Origin: Cryomorphaceae bacterium
GTDB taxonomy: Bacteria > Bacteroidota > Bacteroidia > Flavobacteriales > Crocinitomicaceae
Length of the DNA: 5,278 nucleotides
NCBI GenBank assembly: GCA_002683585.1
Contig: NYTQ01000006.1
Span: 3,826-9,103, forward strand
Direction: 5' to 3'
Below, piece by piece: positions 1 through 5,269 of this stretch. Both the position numbers and the translations under genes were made by a program. How positions within the stretch are numbered: position 1 is the stretch's first letter; each line of letters starts with the position of its first letter. Under the pieces are notes generated by a model, which was not told the origin of the DNA, made no database searches, and saw only the letters and a list, made by a program, of their open reading frames with translations.

Positions 1-1367
1 GTTTTCTCCTCTATTAAACCAATTTCGTAGGCTTTTTTTGTGAGTCGTTGGCAAGCGCTGTCTTGAGACAACATCAATCTAAACTCTGCTCTGCTAGTAA
101 ACATTCTATATGGTTCTGTAACTCCATGGAGGGTTAGATCATCAACCAACACACCAATGTATGCTTCGCTTCTATCGAAAACCACCTCTTGTCGATCAAA
201 AATTGATTGTGCAGCATTTATACCTGCGATCAACCCTTGGGCAGCCGCCTCTTCGTATCCAGTCGTTCCGTTTATTTGGCCTGCTAGATATAAGTTTTTT
301 ATAAATTTTGTTTCGAGGGTTGGGTGTAATGACCTTGGGTCAATAAAGTCATATTCAACCGCATAACCGAACTCCTCAATCATGCAATTCTCGAGTCCTA
401 CAATAGATTTAACAAATTGCTCTTGAATGTCTTCGGGAAGGCTTGTAGATATTCCGTTTGGATACACAAGGTCTTTGTCCAGACCTTCTGGTTCAATAAA
501 TATTTGGTGGCTGTCTTTCTTAGCAAATTTATTTATCTTGTCTTCAATAGATGGGCAATATCTTGGACCAATTCCTGAAATTTGGCCGGAATACATGGCT
601 GATAAATGGGTATTGTTGGATATTATGCTATGCGTGGTTTTGTTTGTTCTTGTTATGTAGCAAGAAATTTGCGGAAGTATTGCTGTTGGTGGGTGCAATA
701 GAGACATGGGTGGTGAAGGGTGATCTCCGGGTTGCTCTTGCATAGAGCTCAGATCAATGCTTGAAAGTTTTATTCTTGCAGGTGTCCCGGTTTTTAATCT
801 CCCCATGGGTAATTTTAAATCGTAAAGTTTTTTTGAAAGGGGGATGGATGTTTCGTCTCCAACCCTACCCCCTAATATTTTTTCTTTACCTTTGTACATC
901 ACACCATTAAGGAAGGTGCCGGTCGTTAAAATTGTTTTAGTGGAGTAAATTTGCTCACCAGACCTAAGTTCAACACCCTCGATAGTGTTTTTGTTGACAA
1001 GAATGTCTACGACTTCACCCTCTTTAATGGTGATGGTTGTTTTGGCTAATATCCCTTGGATAGCTTGTTTGTATTTATCTCTGTCGCATTGCACTCTAAG
1101 GGCTTGAACTGCATAGCCTTTCCGCGTGTTTAATGTTCTTGATTGGATGCCAGAAAGGTCTGTCGCACGGGCCATAATGCCCCCCAAAGCATCGACTTCT
1201 CTGACTAAGTGAGATTTCCCTAGACCTCCAATGGCCGGGTTACAAGACATTTGGCCTATGGCATTTTCCTTAAAAGAAACTAAACAGCAACTAAGGCCTT
1301 GTCTATAAATAGCATGTGCAGCCTCAGCACCCGCATGACCACCACCTATTACTATTACATCAAACAT
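1..1367 (-). CDS. mnmG: MnmG (GidA), FAD-dependent tRNA wobble-uridine modification enzyme, 5' part only
   Basis: With MnmE, this enzyme installs the (carboxymethyl)aminomethyl group on C5 of U34 in tRNAs reading NNA/NNG codons; it is cytosolic and uses FAD, NADH and methylene-tetrahydrofolate (family knowledge). Reading leftward from ATG at 1367, the frame stays open to the window edge: 455 codons of the usual ~630. The N-terminus [16 protein letters not shown] carries the FAD-binding GxGxxG-type loop (residues 8-13). [15 protein letters not shown] follows, with Cys42 matching the conserved Cys47 of E. coli. [10 protein letters not shown] carries the second conserved Cys (271, E. coli Cys277). 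[17 protein letters not shown] lies at 362-378, and [12 protein letters not shown] near 422-433. No frameshift was seen. ATG 1367 is chosen because the FAD loop begins right after it. No Shine-Dalgarno sequence precedes this ATG, but a short ORF with a good one overlaps it. Unlike its neighbours, G and C are equal on its coding strand. Confidence 0.97.
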   Translation of the reverse strand, partial: MFDVIVIGGGHAGAEAAHAIYRQGLSCCLVSFKENAIGQMSCNPAIGGLGKSHLVREVDALGGIMARATDLSGIQSRTLNTRKGYAVQALRVQCDRDKYKQAIQGILAKTTITIKEGEVVDILVNKNTIEGVELRSGEQIYSTKTILTTGTFLNGVMYKGKEKILGGRVGDETSIPLSKKLYDLKLPMGRLKTGTPARIKLSSIDLSSMQEQPGDHPSPPMSLLHPPTAILPQISCYITRTNKTTHSIISNNTHLSAMYSGQISGIGPRYCPSIEDKINKFAKKDSHQIFIEPEGLDKDLVYPNGISTSLPEDIQEQFVKSIVGLENCMIEEFGYAVEYDFIDPRSLHPTLETKFIKNLYLAGQINGTTGYEEAAAQGLIAGINAAQSIFDRQEVVFDRSEAYIGVLVDDLTLHGVTEPYRMFTSRAEFRLMLSQDSACQRLTKKAYEIGLIEEK

Positions 1368-1443
1368 ATATATAAGTATTTAATAACAACAATATATTAT
1401 TGTTGTTATTATTAGGACAGTATTTTCTGTTAATAAAACCCAT
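1360..1443 (-). CDS. Possible 27-codon leader ORF overlapping the mnmG start
   Basis: ATG at 1443 opens 27 codons ending at TGA 1360-1362. The product begins [10 protein letters not shown], continues with six Asn codons, Ile, then TTG TTG TTA TTA (four Leu), and ends NTYIYV. A strong Shine-Dalgarno sequence (AAGGAAGGA, 1447-1455) precedes it, with AAGGA 7 nt from the ATG. Its stop region overlaps the mnmG ATG by 8 nt in another frame, and mnmG lacks a Shine-Dalgarno sequence of its own, so translational coupling is a reasonable inference. The 14-bp hairpin at 1381-1411 lies inside this ORF. The frame stays open further upstream to a GTG/TTG-type position near 1545, but only 1443 has a ribosome-binding site. 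No known family is recognised; it could be chance, since the Asn/Leu runs follow from the hairpin sequence. Confidence 0.35.
   Translation of the reverse strand: MGFINRKYCPNNNNNNILLLLNTYIYV
1381..1411 (-). repeat. Perfect 14-bp inverted repeat (hairpin) upstream of mnmG
   Basis: TAATAACAACAATA (1381-1394) and its exact reverse complement (1398-1411) are separated by 3 nt. In the mnmG mRNA the stem would end 13 nt before the mnmG AUG. It is almost all A/T, and the minus-strand sequence after it is not a U-run, so an intrinsic terminator is unlikely. It could control access to the mnmG start, or serve as an easily unwound element if this gap has an origin role. Confidence 0.8.
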
Positions 1444-1470
1444 ACATCCTTCCTTTAAAAGAATTAATGC

Positions 1471-1486
1471 ACATAATAAATTATGT
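1471..1486. repeat. 16-base palindrome (ACATAAT-AA-ATTATGT) at the predicted mnmG start site
   Basis: Two perfect 7-bp arms flank a 2-nt centre, directly downstream of the candidate -10. The size and position resemble an operator for a dimeric repressor, but no matching regulator is recognised. A DnaA-box-like 9-mer (TAATGCACA, 1465-1473, one mismatch to TTWTNCACA) touches its left side. Confidence 0.45.
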
Positions 1487-1487
1487 A

Positions 1488-1515
1488 AATATAGCCCCAC
1501 AAACTGTATTGTAAT
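1488..1515 (-). promoter_or_regulatory. Candidate sigma70 promoter for mnmG
   Basis: On the minus strand, -35 ATTACA (1510-1515, 4/6 match to consensus) and -10 TATATT (1488-1493, 5/6) are separated by 16 bp. Transcription would start near 1480, inside the palindrome at 1471-1486, and give a leader of roughly 110 nt before mnmG. Position and hexamers fit, but in AT-rich DNA such matches occur by chance. Confidence 0.4.
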
Positions 1516-1526
1516 TTCAGATATCC

Positions 1527-1535
1527 TGTGGATAA
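1527..1535 (-). promoter_or_regulatory. Consensus DnaA box upstream of mnmG
   Basis: The minus strand reads TTATCCACA, the exact high-affinity DnaA 9-mer, ending 11 bp upstream of the candidate mnmG -35 element. Weaker 9-mers lie nearby (1465-1473, one mismatch; 1561-1569, two mismatches). In E. coli oriC lies directly upstream of mnmG (gidA), so this could be an origin remnant, a second initiation site or a DnaA-controlled promoter. Confidence 0.7.
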
Positions 1536-1575
1536 AAAGAAACATTTTTTTAATAACAAAATACCCACATTTTAT

Positions 1576-2880
1576 CTACTTTCCTATACAGAAATCTCTA
1601 AAAATATCTCCAAGCAAATGATCTGGATATTTAACACCAAGAAACTCATCAAAAGAAGATCTAGCAGCGCGAAGATCTTCTGCAGCTGCATCAAAACTTA
1701 CATTCTTAGATATTTTTTCTATAGAGCTATTAATAGCTGAAAGAGCACTTTCAAACAACGCAAGGTGACGCTCTCTAATTAAATATGTTTTCTCCAAACC
1801 TTTGTTTTTACCTAACCTCTCAATAATTAAGTCTTTTAAGGCAGCAACACCATGACCGTTTTTAGCGGATACAACACAATTATATTGTTCCCTTGGTTTC
1901 AACTCATCAGATTTATTAAAAATAGACAAAAAATCTTTATTTTTAATTTTGAGCTTAAACTCTTTAAGCAAATCCTCGGTCTGGTGATCTAATATGAGCA
2001 AAACCAAATCACACTCCTCAACCTCATTACCTGACAGAACCACCCCTTTAGACTCAATCAAATTATCGGTACTCCTGATACCCGCAGAATCCACCAATTC
2101 CATATTAACGCTGTTATAAAAAATCTCAGAGTCAATTAAATCACGGGTGGTTCCAGGGATATTTGATACCAACGCCCTCTCAAACCCAAGCATCCGATTA
2201 AAAAGAGAAGACTTTCCTGTGTTAGGGGGCCCAAAAAACAACACCCTGTTTTGCGTTAATTTTTTTGATGAAACCAACGACGAATCTATTAGAGAAACGA
2301 GACCATTTTTAATATTAAGCAGACGACCCATTACATTTCCCTCAACCACGAAATCATAATCTTCATCAGAAAAATCAATGCTGCCCTCTATATAAACTCG
2401 CAGCTCATCAATCTGCTTACCCATATCAACAACAATTTCACTCAATTTACCAGCCACAGCTTTTGATGAAAGAATGCCCCTATTAACATCTTCTGAGTGA
2501 ATAAGATCAGCAACAGCCTCAGCCTCATTTAACGAAAGCTTGCTATTTTCAAAAGCTATTTTAGAAAATTCTCCTGGTCCCGCATCATTAAAACCAAGAC
2601 TATGAAAAACGTCTGACAAAGATCGTATTACAGAAAGACCCCCATGACAAAAAACCTCCACCGAATCTTCGCCCGTATAACTTTTAGGGGCAGAATAAAA
2701 AACCACAGAACACCTATCAACCAAGATGTCACCTAAAAACACATCTCTCAGAAACACTTTACGATATTCATCAATCGGTTTGTTTAAAGCTTTGTTAAAA
2801 ACATCACAACAACCGTCACCAGACGCTCTAAAAACAGCAATTGCGGATCGGGCAACGGGTGTGGCTAGGGCAAAAATCAA
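1576..2880 (-). CDS. mnmE: MnmE (TrmE), tRNA modification GTPase
   Basis: Cytosolic, K+-stimulated GTPase that forms the MnmEG complex modifying C5 of wobble uridine (family knowledge). It has 434 residues; E. coli has 454. The N-terminal folate-binding domain is at ~1-115. PGEFSKIAF and the NEAEAVADLIHS helix (~102-129) begin the helical domain, into which the G domain is inserted. G motifs: G1 GPPNTGKS (217-224), G2 GTTRD (243-247), G3 DSAG (264-267, usually DTAG), G4 NKSD (322-325), G5 SAK (338-340). Glu276 aligns with the catalytic Glu282 of E. coli. The C-terminus is FCIGK with the essential Cys (431). The start is TTG: in this frame a TGA at 2893-2895 closes the reading frame and no ATG or GTG lies between, while homology to IVAQATP begins at residue 2. 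GAGGG (2890-2894) lies 9 nt upstream. The gene begins 5 nt after yidC stops, so the two are probably cotranscribed and coupled. Confidence 0.97.
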   Translation of the reverse strand: MIFALATPVARSAIAVFRASGDGCCDVFNKALNKPIDEYRKVFLRDVFLGDILVDRCSVVFYSAPKSYTGEDSVEVFCHGGLSVIRSLSDVFHSLGFNDAGPGEFSKIAFENSKLSLNEAEAVADLIHSEDVNRGILSSKAVAGKLSEIVVDMGKQIDELRVYIEGSIDFSDEDYDFVVEGNVMGRLLNIKNGLVSLIDSSLVSSKKLTQNRVLFFGPPNTGKSSLFNRMLGFERALVSNIPGTTRDLIDSEIFYNSVNMELVDSAGIRSTDNLIESKGVVLSGNEVEECDLVLLILDHQTEDLLKEFKLKIKNKDFLSIFNKSDELKPREQYNCVVSAKNGHGVAALKDLIIERLGKNKGLEKTYLIRERHLALFESALSAINSSIEKISKNVSFDAAAEDLRAARSSFDEFLGVKYPDHLLGDIFRDFCIGK

Positions 2881-2885
2881 AAATA

Positions 2886-4457
2886 TTAACCCTCACCACC
2901 AGCGCTTGGAGGGTTGAAATCAGACGCTCCATATTTTTTATACAACGCCCTTTGTTGAACAAGCGATATCGCGCTATTTGCGACAGAATACAAAACCAAA
3001 CCAGCAGGCATTATTACAAAAATAACAGCAATACCAACCGGCATAAACTTCATTATTTGTGCCTGTGTTGGATCTAAGCCTGGGGGTTGAGGGTTTAGTT
3101 GTTGAGTCAGATACATAAGCCCAGCAAAAGCCGCAGGCAATATAAATAATGGATCTGGTGAAGATAGGTCTTGAATCCAAAAAAAGAACGACTCATGCCT
3201 AAGCTCCACACTTTCTCTTAAACAAAAAAAGAACGCAATAAAAACAGGCATCTGGAGCAGCAACGGAAAACACCCCCCCGCAGGATTAATACCCTCTTTC
3301 TTGTATAAAGCCATCATCTCGGTGCCCAGTTTTGCCCTATCATCTTTATACCGCTCTTGTATCTCTTTAAGTTTGGGTTGAGCCGTTCGCATTTTTGCCA
3401 TGCTAGAAAAACCCTTGGCTGAAATAGGCCACAACAAAGCCTTAATTAAAAAAGTTAACAGAACAATCGACACCCCCCAGTTATCAACCAGGCTGTTAAT
3501 CATGCTTAACAACATCATCAGCGGTTGAGCCAAAAACCAAAACCACCCCATGTCAATGGTTAACTCAAGGTCAGGAGCCCGAGCAATTAAATCGGATCGA
3601 ACCTTTGGCCCAAGAAATATTCTATGATCTATACCAGAGGCAACTTGACTAGCTTTTGTTTCTCTTGTCATTGCCCCCATAACATATGTATCAGAGCCAC
3701 CAGAGGGTGGAAGCGCAATCAAAGCCTGAACCCTGTCTGGGGGCGTGAGGATTGCAGCCATAAAATACTTTTGTATAAATGCAACCCAACCACCACGCTG
3801 AAAATACTCCACCCTCTCATCAATGTTCTTCAATCTCATGCTTGCATAGGACTCTTCAGGGGTATTAAAAGCAACGCCTGTATACGAACTATTTTCAAAA
3901 AACCCATCTCTTGCATCTAGCGGCTTGCCCTGGGTGCGGTACATAGCAACATAAGGTGATGGCACATCAGCTGGCATTGCGCCAACCCACCGATCTTTTA
4001 TATTTAACTCATAATCACTTTCATTCAATGAAATTGTTTTAGATATATTTCCATCCAGAGACCTTAACTCTATTTCTGCTGGCGAAACCTCAACCACCTC
4101 AAAACCCACATTTTTAGATACAAAGCCACTGTTTAAATAAAACTTAAAACCTGTCTCACCATCAAAACCAAACAACCTTACGCCAAGAGAGTCATCATTA
4201 TTTAAAAATGTATGTTCTTTGAGTCTTGCTTGCCAAATTTTTCCAGAAGTCGGGCTTACCTGAACCACCAACTTGTCATTTTGAATTTCTATAAATTGCT
4301 CGGTTTCATCAAGAGGTAATATTTTTTCCCCTTGATCTTGTTCGATTGCAGATGCCTCTGCAAATTCCTGTTTAATTTCCTGTTCAGCATTCCATGATAA
4401 AAACAACACATAAGATAGCGCGACAACCGAGCCAATATAAAAATATCTCCAATTCAT
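2886..4457 (-). CDS. yidC: YidC, inner-membrane protein insertase
   Basis: Inserts and folds inner-membrane proteins, alone or with SecYEG (family knowledge). It has 523 residues; E. coli has 548. An N-terminal membrane anchor (~5-21) is followed by a linker and the large periplasmic P1 domain (~55-300) typical of Gram-negative YidC. The conserved five-helix core starts near WGVSIVLLTFLIKALLWPI (327-345), then the cytoplasmic hairpin with MAKMRTAQPKLKEIQERY and the NPAGGCFPLLLQMPVF helix (391-406), SVELR (416-420), WIQDLSSPDP (427-436), and FMPVGIAVIFVIMPAGLVLY (471-490). The groove charge, Arg366 in E. coli, is Lys339 here; positive charge is kept. The tail ends SAGGEG instead of the usual basic tail. 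ATG 4457 overlaps the yidD stop as ATGA. It is the second of a coupled pair with yidD, and mnmE follows after 5 nt. Confidence 0.98.
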   Translation of the reverse strand: MNWRYFYIGSVVALSYVLFLSWNAEQEIKQEFAEASAIEQDQGEKILPLDETEQFIEIQNDKLVVQVSPTSGKIWQARLKEHTFLNNDDSLGVRLFGFDGETGFKFYLNSGFVSKNVGFEVVEVSPAEIELRSLDGNISKTISLNESDYELNIKDRWVGAMPADVPSPYVAMYRTQGKPLDARDGFFENSSYTGVAFNTPEESYASMRLKNIDERVEYFQRGGWVAFIQKYFMAAILTPPDRVQALIALPPSGGSDTYVMGAMTRETKASQVASGIDHRIFLGPKVRSDLIARAPDLELTIDMGWFWFLAQPLMMLLSMINSLVDNWGVSIVLLTFLIKALLWPISAKGFSSMAKMRTAQPKLKEIQERYKDDRAKLGTEMMALYKKEGINPAGGCFPLLLQMPVFIAFFFCLRESVELRHESFFFWIQDLSSPDPLFILPAAFAGLMYLTQQLNPQPPGLDPTQAQIMKFMPVGIAVIFVIMPAGLVLYSVANSAISLVQQRALYKKYGASDFNPPSAGGEG

Positions 4458-4666
4458 TTTTTTACCTCATCTAGTCCGCCGGCCGACCAGGGCCCACATT
4501 TTAAAATTCTTATTACCGAATAATAACCACCAACAAACGAGCCATGAGCCTCAATGCTTTGTTTCGCATATTGCGAACAAGTTGGCTCAAATCTACAATT
4601 TTTTCCTAACAAAAAACTTAAATACTTTTGATAAAATTCGATTATGTATATTAACAGCCCTTTCAT
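4454..4666 (-). CDS. yidD: YidD, membrane protein insertion efficiency factor
   Basis: Small, inner-membrane-associated protein that improves YidC-dependent insertion in E. coli (family knowledge). From ATG 4666 it has 70 residues beginning MKGLLIYIIEFYQKYLSFLLG, with an amphipathic N-terminal helix, then the family signature CRFEPTCSQYA with its two cysteines and the later LKCGPWSAGGLDEV. A longer form could start at TTG 4687, adding 7 residues and overlapping rnpA by 20 nt. I prefer ATG 4666 because family members usually begin just before the LLI helix and it lies 1 nt after the rnpA stop. No clear Shine-Dalgarno sequence is seen, so translation probably re-initiates after rnpA. Its stop overlaps the yidC ATG (ATGA). 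Confidence 0.95.
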   Translation of the reverse strand: MKGLLIYIIEFYQKYLSFLLGKNCRFEPTCSQYAKQSIEAHGSFVGGYYSVIRILKCGPWSAGGLDEVKK

Positions 4667-4667
4667 T

Positions 4668-4898
4668 TTATTTATTTTCGGAATCAATTATAAGACTATT
4701 TAACGAGGGCTCAATCACAGTAAAGGCGGCTTCAAAACCCATCTCTAAAAAACCCCGCCTAACCACAACAACAAAAGAGCCACACACAGAGCTTTTTCTA
4801 AAAATCTCTTTAATCCACCGCCGAATTTTATTCCTGCGAACCGCTAAAGAGTAATCTTTCTTTTTTACAACTATTTTTAAGTCTAACTTTTCAGACAC
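4668..4898 (-). CDS. rnpA: RnpA, RNase P protein subunit; N-terminus unresolved
   Basis: Binds RNase P RNA and helps it cleave 5' leaders from pre-tRNAs (family knowledge). The hallmark is clear: LKIVVKKKDYSLAVRRNKIRRWIKEIFR contains the RNR-type basic helix, followed by the FVVVVRRG strand. From GTG 4898 only 76 residues result, against about 105-135 for the family, and the first RnpA strand would be lost. The same frame stays open upstream to a TAA at 4953-4955, adding GTC ATT TCA..., where CLSIFFDGVSEKLDLKIVVKK aligns well with [22 protein letters not shown] of E. coli. So the true protein starts upstream of 4898, yet that stretch has no ATG, GTG or TTG (only ATT at 4949). The missing N-terminus appears in the -1 neighbour frame; see the 4937-4978 entry. 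It sits between rpmH and yidD as usual. Confidence 0.93.
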   Translation of the reverse strand: MSEKLDLKIVVKKKDYSLAVRRNKIRRWIKEIFRKSSVCGSFVVVVRRGFLEMGFEAAFTVIEPSLNSLIIDSENK

Positions 4899-4936
4899 AC
4901 CATCAAAAAAAATTGATAAGCAGTCTGATTGATGGA

Positions 4937-4978
4937 TTTTTTTTGAAATGACTTAGCCCAAAGAGTTAAGCGGTTAAT
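4937..4978 (-). other. rnpA: Candidate out-of-frame N-terminal segment of rnpA ending in an A8 slippery tract
   Basis: In the frame one base off from the main rnpA frame, the minus strand encodes [14 protein letters not shown], which resembles RnpA N-termini (E. coli RLLTPSQFTFVFQQ). It ends in CAA AAA AAA over an eight-A run (4937-4944). A -1 slip on A AAA AAA leads directly into ATC CAT CAA TCA of the main frame, giving QKKIHQSDCLSIFF and a protein of about 103 residues if it begins at ATT 4978. No conventional start codon exists in this frame after the TAG upstream. This could be programmed frameshifting, a one-base assembly error in the homopolymer, or coincidence. Confidence 0.4.
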
Positions 4979-5100
4979 ACTTTTCGGCCCTTCTTTCTTC
5001 TATTTGCAATAACAGCTCTTCCAGCTTTTGTAGACATTCGCGCTCTAAAACCGTGAGTCCTTTTTCGTTTAAGCGTGCTTGGTTGAAATGTTCTTTTCAT
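4966..5100 (-). CDS. rpmH: Ribosomal protein bL34
   Basis: Structural protein of the large ribosomal subunit. It has 44 residues, the standard bacterial length, beginning [20 protein letters not shown], then [15 protein letters not shown], and ending KKGRKVLTA. The sequence is very basic and the match to the family is unmistakable. ATG 5100 is preceded by a weak AGG (5106-5108), 5 nt away. It is the first gene of the leftward rpmH-rnpA-yidD-yidC-mnmE block and is divergent from the expected dnaA. Confidence 0.99.
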   Translation of the reverse strand: MKRTFQPSTLKRKRTHGFRARMSTKAGRAVIANRRKKGRKVLTA

Positions 5101-5119
5101 AATGACCTAAAAAATTAGA

Positions 5120-5128
5120 TGTGGATTA
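5120..5128 (-). promoter_or_regulatory. DnaA-box-like 9-mer overlapping the rpmH -10
   Basis: The minus strand reads TAATCCACA, one mismatch (position 2) from TTATCCACA. It shares four bases with the TATAAT element, so DnaA bound here would block the rpmH promoter. The match is imperfect and function is inferred. Confidence 0.45.
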
Positions 5129-5130
5129 TA
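5125..5130 (-). promoter_or_regulatory. -10 element of the rpmH operon promoter
   Basis: The minus strand reads TATAAT, a perfect -10 hexamer, 24 nt before the rpmH ATG. No good -35 is found at 16-18 bp (a T/C-rich stretch lies there), so an activator or an AT-rich upstream element may compensate. The predicted 5' leader is only about 18 nt. Confidence 0.6.
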
Positions 5131-5160
5131 AAGCATTGCGAGGGAAAAGAAAGAAAAAAA

Positions 5161-5175
5161 ATTGAAATTTTCAAT
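5161..5175. repeat. 15-base palindrome ATTGAAA-T-TTTCAAT
   Basis: Perfect 7-bp arms flank a single central base, between the rpmH promoter and the DnaA box. It may be a protein-binding site in the divergent control region; no known consensus is recognised. Confidence 0.4.
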
Positions 5176-5192
5176 AGCTACATACCAACAAC

Positions 5193-5201
5193 TTATCCAC
5201 A
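5193..5201 (+). promoter_or_regulatory. Consensus DnaA box
   Basis: TTATCCACA is an exact match to the high-affinity DnaA site, 78 bases before the window end. It probably serves dnaA autoregulation, origin function, or both. Confidence 0.8.
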
Positions 5202-5231
5202 GAAAATACATATGCTTATGCTGTAGATATC

Positions 5232-5254
5232 TTGTTAGTTTTTGTTAGACTAAC
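5232..5254 (+). repeat. TTGTTAG repeat pair plus GTTAG-A-CTAAC palindrome in the presumed dnaA leader
   Basis: TTGTTAG occurs at 5232-5238 and again at 5242-5248, offset by 10 bp, one helical turn. The second copy forms an 11-base palindrome with CTAAC (5250-5254). It lies just upstream of the Shine-Dalgarno sequence, so it could be an operator or a small mRNA hairpin. A further direct repeat, TATGCT TATGCT, is at 5211-5222. Confidence 0.4.
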
Positions 5255-5263
5255 TTTTCTACT

Positions 5264-5269
5264 GGAGGT
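5264..5269 (+). promoter_or_regulatory. Strong ribosome-binding site for the next rightward gene (expected dnaA)
   Basis: GGAGGT is followed by 9 nt to the window end, so a start codon at the next base would be well spaced. No coding sequence of that gene is in the window; the dnaA identity rests on conserved gene order and the DnaA box. Confidence 0.65.

Noticed and set aside
427..745. Overlapping plus-strand ORFs of 64-77 codons
   Set aside because: They lie antisense within well-conserved mnmG coding sequence, resemble no family and lack ribosome-binding sites.
1..1367. mnmG as a truncated pseudogene
   Set aside because: The frame is intact to the window edge with all motifs in order; only the window cuts it.
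1381..1411. Intrinsic terminator for mnmE
   Set aside because: The stem has almost no GC and no U-run follows on either strand.
1368..1575. tRNA or small RNA gene in the gap
   Set aside because: No cloverleaf, T-loop motif or GC-rich structured stretch is visible.
1400..1740. Plus-strand ORFs across the mnmE/mnmG gap and the end of mnmE
   Set aside because: Low-complexity AT-rich translations, partly antisense to the conserved MnmE C-terminus; no ribosome-binding site or family signal.
2974..3180. 68-codon minus-strand ORF inside yidC
   Set aside because: Out-of-frame shadow of the conserved YidC membrane core, which is intact in its own frame.
3624..3920. 98-codon plus-strand ORF with several Cys/His
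   Set aside because: Antisense to the YidC periplasmic domain; the Cys/His spacing forms no recognisable zinc motif.
4582..4854. 90-codon plus-strand ORF
   Set aside because: Antisense to rnpA and yidD, both recognised by clear family motifs.
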